Assembly (NCBI GenBank): GCA_001579985.1 | Contig: LRSR01011135.1 | Coordinates: 1 to 25,408, forward strand | Direction: 5' to 3' | Origin: Hypsibius dujardini | Lineage: Eukaryota > Tardigrada > Eutardigrada > Parachela > Hypsibiidae | DNA length: 25,408 nt | Part shown: positions 9,001-18,890 of the stretch, in pieces | How positions within the stretch are numbered: the stretch's first letter is position 1 | Layout of the letters: each line of letters begins with the position of its first letter | Program-made: the position numbers and the translations under genes | The notes under the pieces: generated by a model | The model's database searches: none | Told to the model about the DNA's origin: nothing | Seen by the model: only the letters and a program-made list of their open reading frames with translations

Positions 9001-10931
9001 CTGAACTGTGCAAGAAGGCAAGACAAAGTGTTGGTCAAGCTTGATGGTTGACTGAACATTGTATATTCCCATGAGGCGGAAGTGTGCTGAGAATGAAACG
9101 CGGACTTACTTCCAAAACACGCTCGCAGTTCATAGGATACGAAATCGGCACTGAACACGTAGGGCTCCGAAATGTGTGACACCGTGACGGCGGTGTGATG
9201 GCTGAGGCTACACTCGTCCTCGGATAATTGCCCGTAGTGGTAGTAATTGCAGGAGAAATTACTTGTCAGACACAGCGACTTGCACTCCTCCAGGGAGGCC
9301 ACTTTGCTGCGAACTAAGTCGGCGGCTTTTAAGACGCGACCTCGTATCCGGTTGTACTCGCAGTAGGTCCTCGGATCTAACAGACGGAAACGATAGAGGT
9401 AAACATTTGTGAATGCCCGGAAAAGGAAAACAAACACGCAATATGCTACATACCCGCTATAATCTAAAATGTGAATGTGACCGCACCGTCGATTGCTCTA
9501 GCGCATTCTAGGATTTTGCTGCCTGGGCGACAGTCTAATTTGCTGTCTGTCTAGCCGCCCAGTTAGCTGCCTGTCTGTCTCTCTGTCTGCCTAGATTTCT
9601 GCAGTGCTGTGTCTGACTGTTTGAGTGTCTGCCTATCTGTCTGTCTGGTGTTTGTCTATCTGTCTGTCTGTCTGTCCATCTGTTTGTCTGTTTGTCTATC
9701 TGTCTGTCTATCTGTCATTTGTCTGTCTGTCTGTCTATCTTTTTAAGATCCCGTATATTGCGATGTCTGTCTGTTTTCCATCCAATCTGTCTGTTGTTCA
9801 TTTGTCGGTCCATCAGTCTGTACATTTAACTTGGATTCAACGCATCCGATAATCCATTCATTTTGACATTCAATGAGTTATTCAATGAGGATTGCTTACC
9901 TTTAGCACAGCTATTCTCAAAGTAGTCTACTCGGTCTCCATCCGTAACCTTCTGCAGTTTTGTCTGGAGGATCGACTGGCTTGCGTTATTCAAGACGCAT
10001 GTCATGTTACTATAACGTAACTCAGCCGAATAACAGATGAAGGACTGTTCATTCAGACAGGCATCCATGCATTCCTCTTTCGTTTTCACCGATAAAGCCT
10101 TCAAGCCATAAACCGGAAGTCGATAGTTGACCACGGCTTGGAAACTCCACTGCCGTTTACATGTTTCCGGTAAACCTACAAAATACATATTATTAAAGAA
10201 AAATTTCGCCTTCCCCAAGTCTGTCTGTCTTTTTGTCTTGTTATCTGTCTGTTTTTTTGTCTGGCTATCTGTCGGTCTGTCTGTCTGTCGGTCTGTCTGG
10301 CTGTCTGTTTGATTGGCTGTTTGTCTGACTGTTTGTCTAGCTGTTTGTCTGTCTATTTGTCTGTCTGTCTGTTTGTCTGTCTGTTTGTCTGTTTGTCTGT
10401 CTGTCTATCTGTTTGTCCGGCTGTTTGTTTGGCTGTTTGTCTGGCTGCCTGTCGGTCTGTTCTGTTAGCCTTTTTGTCTGGATTGTCCGTAGTCTTTGTT
10501 TATTCACATCTGATGAGAGGGATTCAGACTTACGAAGACACAACTTTTCAAGGTAGTTCGGAAAGACGGGGAAGTCGTCGGTCCGCAGACTCTCCGGCAT
10601 CGCGGAGGCATTGAACTGTGAGGTGGTGCAGAGACCGGTTTCGAAGTTGGCGGAATTGCACGCGGAGCTATTCCGACAGGCCGCAAAGCAGTCGTTGATG
10701 TCGAATGTCTGGAACTGACTTATTTTGCCTTGTTCTTGCATAAAAATCGCCCCTGTTATCAGTTCAAACGTCGTGGCAGAGCCCACTGGACATGATCCTG
10801 TATGAATAATAACAGATAAATCTGTTAAAATCAGACAATCAATGAATCAACTGAATTGACTGACCTGCAGGCTGGCCAGGAGGAACGCAGACAAGAATGA
10901 TAAAAAAGAGGCAAAATATCCGCAGCATCAT
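6012..10931 (-). CDS. PAN-ZP transmembrane apical matrix protein (NompA/NOAH/Trynity-like)
   Basis: There are nine minus-strand exons: 10931-10865, 10797-10534, 10175-9900, 9376-9110, 8636-8324, 7692-7547, 7186-7099, 7035-6656 and 6358-6012. All introns are GT-AG and in phase, giving 715 residues. Domains in order: signal peptide (1 to about 22, LRIFCLFFIILVCV); three PAN/apple domains, one per exon (about 23-110, 111-202, 203-291); a ZP domain from about 294 (QLSCEAKKMSVLIE) with NGCP near 473-476; a basic furin-type site KRRRRRE at 541-547; a transmembrane helix at about 618-643; and a tail of about 70 residues rich in Ser/Thr. In insects and nematodes such proteins are cut at the furin site and polymerise in cuticle or sensory-dendrite matrix. 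That role is inferred from architecture. Either ATG at 10929-10931 or 10926-10928 could start it. Six of the eight introns carry GACA/TGTC arrays. It is convergent with the secreted-peptide gene. Confidence 0.92.
6424..6632. repeat. ACAG/GGCA array in PAN-ZP intron 8
   Basis: Degenerate ACAG units with AGGC variants lie within intron 8 (6359-6655). Open frames across it are repeat artefacts. Confidence 0.93.
7225..7496. repeat. CTGT array in PAN-ZP intron 6
   Basis: CTGT/CTGC/TTGT units fill most of intron 6 (7187-7546). On the plus strand they run opposite to the arrays in introns 4, 5 and 8 of the same gene. Confidence 0.94.
7850..8220. repeat. Degenerate ACAG/GGCA array in PAN-ZP intron 5
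   Basis: ACAG and AGGC units alternate with two copies of a longer block around AAATAGTAG.CA.GATGTTGGGGCAACA (starting near 8019 and 8105). This shows a higher-order repeat of about 85 bp inside intron 5 (7693-8323). Confidence 0.88.
8703..8996. repeat. ACAG array in PAN-ZP intron 4
   Basis: Degenerate ACAG/ACAA units occur across most of the acceptor-side half of intron 4 (8637-9109, minus-strand gene). Confidence 0.9.
9540..9820. repeat. CTGT array in PAN-ZP intron 3
   Basis: CTGT/CTAT/TTGT units lie within intron 3 (9377-9899), in the same orientation as the arrays in introns 2 and 6. Confidence 0.9.
10217..10490. repeat. CTGT array in PAN-ZP intron 2
   Basis: CTGT units with TTGT, GGCT and CGGT variants fill most of intron 2 (10176-10533). 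Confidence 0.93.
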
Positions 10932-11649
10932 TTTCCGGATCGAAAATTGAGCCTAGCAATTGTCACGAACACAATTCTCGGATGAGATGAAAACGGGCGT
11001 GGTTCGCAGTGCAGATTGTAGTGAACTCGTCTAGACGAGTGTCGTCATTCCGCGATATTTGCTGGCGCTTATTCACCTCAGGCACATTTCTCTGAAAACG
11101 GGAGGAAACTTTTGACTTTGTCATTCGGCGAAAATATTTTCGGAAGGCGGTCTTTTTCGTTTTGAAGTGTGCTGAGAAAACTAAAAACCCGACTTGAACT
11201 AAACTTTGTTTTATTGTTTTATTTACTGCAAGAGACAAAGCTGAAAATGATTGCTGGACGTAATTAAATTTATCTGACTAAAAATTCCTGCCAGATTCCT
11301 CTGCAATCCGAACTCGATGGATCATCAATTTTTGAACCGTCCTTACCGTTGAAAGGCCCCTTTCAAAATGATGCCTCAAAGAACGGCCAGATAGTAATTC
11401 CGGATCGAAATAAATGCAGTACGAAAAGTGGCGCGCGGAACGGCAAAACCAGCGCGAAAGGATGGGCGCACCTTCTTTTTCGATGCGGCACTTTTAAATC
11501 CGTACGAATCACGAATTCGTTTTTGCCGGTAAATTACGCTAAGAAGATGTAACACGAAAAGAGCAAAAAGAAAGTCGCCAGAGTGTGAGGAGAAGAGAAT
11601 GAGTCCAGCGAACTATGACGAAAGTGACCGTGAAACGAAACGTTGCTTC

Positions 11650-11802
11650 TCTGTGTATGTGCGTATGTGCGTGTGTATGTCTGTGTGTCTGTGTGTGTCT
11701 GTGTGTGTGTGTGTGCGTATGTGCGTCTGTGTGTGTGTGTGTCTGTGTGTGTGTGTGTGCGTATGTGTGTGTGTGCGTGTGTGTGTGCGTGTGCGTGTAA
11801 AA
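11650..11802. repeat. TG dinucleotide microsatellite with interruptions
   Basis: (TG)n is broken by CG, TC and AT steps. It gives long Cys/Val frames on one strand and Thr/His frames on the other, none of which is credible as a gene. Confidence 0.95.
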
Positions 11803-12124
11803 TGTTTAGGGTGGATCGAGTGCTGTAACGTGAGTGTGTGATGGTCAGCGAGAGAGCTCGTCTCGAGAGCTCGCTTAGAGCCAGAGGGAGAGAGAGGTAG
11901 CTGTGACTTTCTTGTTCAAGACACGTGTAATTGACAATTATCATCAACACGCACACACACACGGACCGCCATGCCGAACGACCATCGAACTCGGCTCGCG
12001 CTTCCGACCGATTACTTTGCAGTGCAATAAAAAGCACATTCAACAGAGATCAGCAGGAAAAACACCTTCGATTTCTCACTGAAGTTGCGCACGGTCAGAG
12101 GCGCTTTTCCACTGCTCAGGGGGT

Positions 12125-12485
12125 GTCAATCCAACCAACCCTCCTGGGGGCGCGTCAATCCAACCAACCCCCTGGGGGCGCCCCCGGAGGGGGAGCAGGG
12201 GGTTGGACCCCTGCTACTGCCGTTAGATTCCAATTTTGATTTTTATCACAAAATGTATCGGCGTGTAAAAGTCAATAATGAAAATTAAAAATAATAAAAA
12301 GATTAAATGCGATCTTGTGTATATATTTCTTACACTTTATACGTTTATAGGATTTAATTTATAGTATTTACCATAACCCCAAACATGTTTTTTGTTAAGA
12401 ATTAAATTTGCAAGCGAATGGCATTTCCAGGGGTCCAGGCCCCTCGGGCGCCCCTAGGGGTGTTGCTTGGGTCCCCCCCCCCTGA
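12125..12485. mobile_element. Possible short element: AT-rich core with GC-rich inverted ends
   Basis: A GC-rich left end (about 12170-12214, GGGGCGCCC...TTGGACCCCTG) and a right end (about 12429-12455, CAGGGGTCCAGGCCCC then GGGCGCCCC) are imperfect inverted repeats around a core of about 215 bp that is very AT-rich. Before it, GTCAATCCAACCAACC occurs twice, 29 bp apart (12125 and 12154). No target-site duplication was identified, so the mobile nature is tentative. Confidence 0.45.
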
Positions 12486-13084
12486 GTCCGCTGCGTGTGT
12501 GTGGCGTTTTGGCGACGGAGGAGCTCTGCGAATGGCTTTTTCTTTTTTATTCCGATTTTGCCGCGGAAATATGCCGGAAGCCGTTTGATTGCGTCTGCGG
12601 AAGCGACGTTTGATGATGGTGTCGGGCTCTTTGTTGTTATTAAATGTTTCGTGTGTAGAATGGTACGGCAGAGGCCGATTCGACAGCGTGAAAAAAATCG
12701 AGAGTGAATAACCTCTCTGTATGAGATTGAAAAGATTCTCTCAGCGTGAGGTGGGTGATGGGAGGCATCCGTTGACGCCCTGTAGAATTAATGCGATTTC
12801 CGGATTGAATTGACATTGCTATAAATGTCGGCACGAGGGGCTTCTAAAATCTGATCAGTGTCGTGAGCTCACAATTTGAGTATGTCGTGGATGTATGCAA
12901 AAAGATCGAGACAAGATGTTGATGAAGGGATCCAAAGTGGCGGAAGACTCGTCCGAGCTACGGAAGGTCTGCCGCAAGTGCAACTAGGACGATCTTCCGT
13001 CGGTCAGGTTGTTGGACACGACATGTTGCGGTTGCGGACGGTCGGTCTGCCTGCTTGATGATAGGGTTTGAGGTGGATGAAAAT

Positions 13085-13940
13085 CCCGGTGAGGCACGAT
13101 CTGTCAAGGTACTGGAGATCCGTCAAGGTAGTGAACGGACGGTCGGTCGGTTGGTGGGTCGGTCGGCCAGTCAGTTGGTCGGTCAGTCGGTCGGTGGGTC
13201 GGTCGGCCAGTCAGTTGGGCGGTCGGTCGGTTGGTGGGTCGGTGGGTCGGCCAGTCAGTCGGTGGGTCGGTGGGTCGGTCTGTCAAGGTACGTGCCGGAG
13301 GGTTAGCTGACGTTTGCTCGGTGGCAAAACGGCGGCCGAGACGGTCAACATTTTGGTCTACAGTCCATCCCGGGGTGACGACCGGTCAGGATAGTAATTA
13401 TCGTATTCACCTCTGGACCATTCATTCAAGACCGACCGTCATAACCTCTCCAGCCGAAAGTTCACCCAACATCCGTCACCTTGCCTGACCGACCGACCGT
13501 CATAACCATTCGGGCCGAAAGTTCATCACCCATCGAACATCCGTCACCTTGACCGACCGACCAACCGACCGACCGTTCTATCCACTCGGACCGAAAGTTC
13601 ATCACCCACCAAACATCCGTCACCTTGACTGACCGACCGACCGGTAGTTTCAATCACCGGTACAACGTTCCTACCTGGAATGGGCCACCCTGGAACAAGA
13701 ACTTCCAAACTGAATTTAGTTATAACCAAGTTATTAAAGGGAATCCGATAACCCGCTGGAACGGTCATAAGAAGTCAACGACTGTTTTGGGAGCATGTTT
13801 CAGATGGGTGAAAAAAAGCATTCGACAGTTGGAAAAAGCTCCCTGTAGAGGTCGCTGACGATGTAATGAGAGTCAAATCAGTTTTTGCAGCATAATCGAC
13901 AAGAGGCGTGACGGCGACCGACCGACCGACCGTCAAGCTA
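13085..13940. repeat. Fold-back region of GGTC (left) and GACC (right) arrays
   Basis: The left side (about 13098-13290) has CGGTCGGT units with CCGTCAAGGTA blocks at its ends. The right side (about 13430-13640, with a last cluster at about 13910-13935) has the reverse-complement GACCGACCGACCGT together with CATCCGTCACCTTG. On the right these sit in a higher-order unit containing CCGAAAGTTCA (13454, 13515, 13591). The two sides are inverted relative to one another about a unique centre near 13300-13430. Confidence 0.8.
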
Positions 13941-14555
13941 GTTTCGGTTTCTCCGTCCATTTTTTTACTTTTTCTTGTAAAAAAAACTGGAAACCTTACA
14001 AGCTGCATTCGTATAAATAGACCCGAAATACGGGCATTTTTTGTCTTTTGCAAAAAAATAAAATAAGAGTGTCTCCCAAGAAAGCACCCACAATTGGGTT
14101 AACAAACAGAGAAAAAGGGGAAAAAGCGCGGCTGTGCACAGATTTTGAGTCTGATGAACGGAGAGGGCCCTGTTTTATTCCTCAGAGAAGATAACAAAAT
14201 GTTCTTTCTTATCGCGGAAATATACTTTTCATGACCAATTGAATATTGCTGTTACATCGATGAAGCGAATGTGTCTGCATGCACTTTTACCGGTTCGTCC
14301 TCGCGTTATCACAGACAAAACAATCATCAATGTGCTCATAACCTATTTCATCGATACACCTTGCGTGTCTGTCCGTAAATGGCCAACGGCAAGAAGCGCC
14401 TGCATTTACATCTCAGCTTTCAAGATATTTCAGCATCTTCTTCTTCAGCATCTCTTCAGATGCTTACGAGGTAAATAAGTTATTGTCACCCAGTGAGCTG
14501 ATCTTGCAGCGTGATTCTTTCACGCAATCTGGGGTATTGAAGAGAATTGCCGATT

Positions 14556-17084
14556 ATGAAGCGAAATCAAAGGGAAAAGCAGGATGTCGCGTCCAAAACA
14601 GTTGCCCAGCAGGATTCTTCATTGAACACTTGGGCCAACCGATTTCTCTATGCATTGACGATAGTTTTGTGTGCTGTCGGGGCTGTCGGATGGTCAGCTC
14701 TCTCACGGAATATCTACGGAATCATTCAGCTCCCCGAGGGATCGAATACTTCCACAGCGGTCGCATCAAATCGGAACAAACCGATGATTTTCATTGGCGG
14801 AATGCCGCGCAGTGGTAAGAAGACGTGTCATTGACATTTTCGTTTTGAAACTTGACTTATTTAAAGATATTTAAAAAATTGTTAAGTAATTTGTATTAAC
14901 ATATACCAAACCAGTAAAGTTGTCATATCTTTGTGATTCCTTCTTTTATTTACTATTCCAATCAGTCCGGCATGGATGGTCACATTTCCTCCGGCATTTT
15001 TCCTCTCCAGGCACGACATTAATGCGCGCCATCCTGGACGTGCATTCAAAGGTTCGTTGCGGGGAAGAGACTTACGTGGTGCCGATTATTCTGGGCGTAC
15101 GCGACAGCTGGTACCAGGAACCGACCTTCGAGTCGGAACTGAAAAAGTGGTCCAACGGAAAAGTCACCAAAGACGTCATTGACTCCGCGTTTGCCGCTTT
15201 TTTATACGAGGTACTCTTCTGTCAGACTCTATTCTTTTAATGCGAAATAATTTCATGTTCTTCAATCAGTTCATCTTTAGTCTCAGAACAAAGCCTGAGG
15301 TACAAACGAATCTTTGTCAACACTTGAGACGTCGATTAAGTCCTCAAAAAGCAAATTGAAAGAGGATCCAGTCAAAAAGGGCAAAAACCCGATTCAGAAA
15401 TCGACTAATTTTCGAGGGTATTTTTAGATCATTTCCGGGCATGGAACTGCCGCTGATGTGATGTGCAACAAGGACCCGATGTCAATGCACAGTGCCCATT
15501 ACCTTTCCGTCCTCTTTCCCAATGCCAAGTTCATCCATCTCGTGCGGGATGGCCGCGCAGTGGTACACTCAATCATGTCAAGGAAGCTCCCCGTGGCCAA
15601 TCTCATCATCACCGACTACGTGTACGATTAATCTGACTTCAAGGGAAACCCAACGAATATTAAGAATGTTGTGCGTTTCAGGGACTGTCTGGCTAAATGG
15701 AACGCTGCCAACCGTTTGATGCTGGAGCAGTGCATTCTGGTCGGGCCTTCCCGCTGCATGGTGGTCTACTACGAACAACTCGTACTGGACACCGCCGCGT
15801 GGCTTCGTCAAATCTGCGACTTTTTAGGCCTGCAGTATGAGGACTCGATGTTGGAGCATGAGAAATACATCGGCAGACTGGACGGCGTGCCGGTGTCCCC
15901 GTAAGTCTTATATGGAATGGTGGACTGTCATTCGGCGATAACGTGGACTATCAGTTGAATATCGGACGGTCCGTCCGTTAAGCGGACGGTCGATCTGTCT
16001 AGGCGAGACGTCAGGAGGTAGTGAACGGTCGATCCGATTGGCACACTGTCTGTCCAAACAGCTGAACTTCGAAATGATATTTGAGGGTTTCTCGGGATAG
16101 CGGACCGTCGCTGAACAATGATGGCAGACGGTCAATGTGGATTCTTTTGCGGTCAGCCCGGTCATCGGGTGGTTGCAAGAACGGCCAGTCCAATAGGCAG
16201 ACGGTCGACTTGGGTAGGGGACGGTCAGTCGAGGGTGCAAGGACGGTCAGTCGAGGGTAGACGATGGGTTAGTGTACTACACTCATTTCGAATAGCAAGA
16301 GGTTAACCCAGTAGCCAAACGGTCGAACCTGGTCGGCGGTTGTCCGTTCTGAGGATTTTCGTACGGCCAGTCTGGTGGCGGATAGACCGACTACTGGTCT
16401 AAATGACTGTCACATATCTGGCAGGCCATCAACCAGCAAAGCTGACCGTCTGTCCGTCGGACTTTTCTTTCACTGCTTTTAACCAAGGTTCGCTCAAGGA
16501 CTAACAGCGAACTACTTTAAACGAATGTTCACCACTAATTAGCCGTCTCGATTGATCGTCCATCACATAGACCGTCGGTGAGACGGTCTACCGTTCAACC
16601 GTCGGTCATCCGCCGTCCGACCGTCTACCGTCTGACCAGAAGGTCTTCCACTTTAACCGACCGTCAAACTCTTTGGATGATTGTCTGTATCGGTCGTTCG
16701 GGTCCTTATCTTTCATTCGTTGTATTCGAACATCATTTAACAAAAACGGTTAATTTTTTTATTCCATTTTGTTTCAGGGTGGAATTCACAAGCTCCCAGG
16801 TGGTGCAGCAGATCAACAGCAAACCGTTGAGCAAATGGGTGGGCAAGGTGCCCGCCGAGTTCCGGCAGCAAATCCAGCTCTTTGCCCCGATGCTTCAAGT
16901 GCTGGGCTATAACCCCCACGTCCACAATGTCGCGGATTACGAGTACGCGCTCAACTGCTCACCCTCCGCGGACAGCTCATGCAACTCCACCGCCAAACCG
17001 TCCAACCGCGCAACCTGGTTTGAGAAATCCAAGTTGGTCTTTCGGAATCGTTTTAAACCCGATTCGGTTAAATTTAGCTTTTAA
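14556..17084 (+). CDS. Protein-tyrosine sulfotransferase (TPST-like), Golgi type II membrane protein
   Basis: There are five exons: 14556-14814, 15011-15210, 15428-15621, 15682-15900 and 16778-17084. They give 392 residues with consistent phases (1, 0, 2, 2). A short basic N-terminus precedes one transmembrane helix (about 29-49) and a stem. The catalytic domain starts GGMPRSGTTLMRAILD, where PRSGTT (84-89) binds the 5'-phosphosulfate of PAPS. VRCGEET follows (its second Glu, residue 106, aligns with the catalytic base), then CNKDP, LVRDGRAVVHS (3'-phosphate site), DCLAKWN, YYEQLVLD and LSKWVGKVP, as in animal TPSTs. The enzyme would sulfate tyrosines of secreted or membrane proteins in the Golgi. 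ATG 14556 is the first Met in the frame next to the membrane anchor. Two arginines after CGEET in vertebrate enzymes are Tyr and Ile here. Intron 4 carries a GACCGTC repeat region. The stop is TAA at 17082-17084. Confidence 0.92.
15960..16670. repeat. Degenerate ACGGTC/GACCGT repeats in sulfotransferase intron 4
   Basis: The first part (about 15960-16260) is rich in ACGGTC on the plus strand; the last part (about 16440-16670) is rich in the inverse, GACCGTC. The motif resembles those at 13.1-13.9 kb and 19.9-20.9 kb. It accounts for most of the 877-bp intron, far longer than the gene's other introns (196, 217 and 60 bp). Confidence 0.78.
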
Positions 17085-18421
17085 TAGAAAGAGTCGAAAG
17101 AGTCGAAAGCAGCGTAGCTTGGCGAGCTTGTTATTAACATTGTGATTTGTTTCGTTGAGATGGTCGAATTTGCGTATTAATCATTCCCGTGATTCGTCAT
17201 GTTACTCGTGTGGAAACTGAATTTCGGCACAAACATAAAAGCGCTGCAACTTCTTTTCCCTTTCACCGGTGAAAACAGGTCACACCACTCAATCGAAAGA
17301 GAATTCCTTGCTTCTTCGCCCTGTCGTCATGGATTTGGCCACTAGGGAATTTGTTTACGTCTTTTCCTGGCGAAATTATGACAGTAATTCGAACCATAAT
17401 TGGAACTCATTATGGATCTCGAAACGGTACCACAGTGCGTCACAATTTGGCGGTCTCTCTTTTTGTCCATACCAAAACGAATCCATAATTGCATCCCAAA
17501 ATTGGATGCAAAAACTTCCAAGTCCCAATAAAATTGGTGTCATAAGTGGTATTCCGTTTGTTCATCTTTTTACTTCAGGGACTGAAAATGGTTACAAACT
17601 GCCTTATTACGCAAATTTGGAACGGCATTTAAGAGAGTAAACGTGACCTTTATCGATTGTAACCGTATTTCGGATAGTGTTTTTCGGAAGGGTTTTATTG
17701 CGCTTCCCTTAAAGTGCCGAATTGGTAAAAAGAGTCTCTTGTTTCCACACCCAGTTATGGAAAAACGAACGTGTTAAGGTTTCTTATTGCTATTTGGGAA
17801 AGTTGTACGCTAATTAAAGATAACAAATCTTTCTAGTGATCGATTTTGTCGCAAGTGTTTTGGCATTAGTTCTGTCGTTTTGGAAATGCAGTGATTCAAC
17901 CAGACACTAATTTTGACGAGAATTTATTTTTTATACTCCCGTAACGGCACTCCTTCGCTCAAATTGTTTACGATTACATTTCGCCAAATCAGTTGAACGG
18001 CTAACCAGAACGCAGTTTTCGACTACTGGCAAGTTTCAGCACAAGGGTGTCAAGGGAGTTCGCGGGCACCCGGACGCAGTGCGGCCTCTTAACTAAATAC
18101 GTGGTGTAGTGCACTCTGAATCACGTCGACCCGTGCCAAGGAAGGGTTGGAAATATTATTTGAATACAAGGAACTAGTGAACTGCACACTAAACTGCACT
18201 GCAAAGACTCTACAGCCAAACGGTCCGCTTAAATAGCGCACAAATAGTACAGACACAGTAAGAAGAAGTACGAACTGTCAGAACTAATTAACCACAACTG
18301 CACGCAGCAACTGGTTTCTAGTGTGAAAATGTAATAGCACTAAAACAGGCAGTGACTCACGAACAGAACTAAAAAAAGAGTCGTGACAAGGGTTTTGAAA
18401 TACCACAGCGTCCGAAATATA
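17085..18421. other. Spacer downstream of the sulfotransferase gene, no gene recognised
   Basis: The first 100 bases after the TAA are the sulfotransferase 3' region, with a short AAAGAGTCG duplication at about 17088. An open frame at 17269-17640 (first ATG near 17329) gives a low-similarity protein with no domain or signal I recognise. It has no splice or promoter support, so it is not called. I see no other structure here. Confidence 0.5.
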
Positions 18422-18890
18422 CATGGAATAATAGAACAAACTCCATAGCGAACATAGTTAAGGCCCATGGCCACCCACACACCGCCCTGATAATAGTGGA
18501 TTAATGGAATAAACTTCGTAGCGAACATTGTTAAGGTTCATGGCCACCCACACACCGCCCTCATAACAGTGGATTAATGGAATAAACTCCGTAGCGAACA
18601 TAGTTAAGGTTCATGGCCACCCACATACTCTCCCGGCAGCAGTGGAATAAATTCCATAGCCTACATGATTAAGGCCCGTGACCGCCTCCACGGCTCTTCC
18701 TACAGCAGTGGAATAATGGAATAAATGGCATGGGCTGCATGTTAAGGCGGCCTATAGACATACACACACTTGATATGACCTTGGAATAATGAAATAAACC
18801 CATACGCTACATAGTAGGACTACCTGTAGGCATACACATCTGGTATACCCGTGGAATAATGAAATAAAGTCTAGGCTACATTGTAAGACT
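18422..18890. repeat. Left arm of composite fold-back: tandem 73-bp units
   Basis: About six units of GTGGAATAATGGAATAAA...TAAGG...ATGGCCACCCACAC occur head to tail. TGGCCACCCA starts at 18468, 18541 and 18614, exactly 73 bp apart. Units further right shrink to 65-73 bp and diverge toward 18890. The same unit appears inverted at 20886-21120. Confidence 0.92.

Larger units (their letters stand above)
10932..14555. other. 3.6-kb divergent spacer between PAN-ZP and sulfotransferase genes
   Basis: This should contain the promoters and 5' UTRs of both genes, but no core promoter is obvious. It holds a TG microsatellite, a GC-rich-ended inverted element and a GGTC/GACC fold-back region, all listed separately. 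Stretches 10932-11640, 11820-12120, 12500-13080 and 13950-14550 show no recognisable gene. Open frames up to about 170 codons here either follow the TG array or resemble nothing I know. Confidence 0.6.

Noticed and set aside
11850-11876. GAGAGCTC-type palindrome near 11.86 kb
   Set aside because: It is short, purine-rich and next to a microsatellite; nothing links it to a regulatory role.
11534-12043. His/Thr-rich 169-codon frame on the minus strand
   Set aside because: It depends on the TG microsatellite; there is no domain, and overlapping frames on the other strand are equally open.
12876-13310. Gly/Arg/Val-rich frames over the GGTC array
   Set aside because: They are an artefact of the tetranucleotide array, with alternatives open in several frames.
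17269-17640. 123-codon open frame downstream of the sulfotransferase
   Set aside because: It begins with GTG and has an ATG only further in. There is no recognisable domain, signal, splice sites or promoter, and this length can occur by chance in 25 kb.
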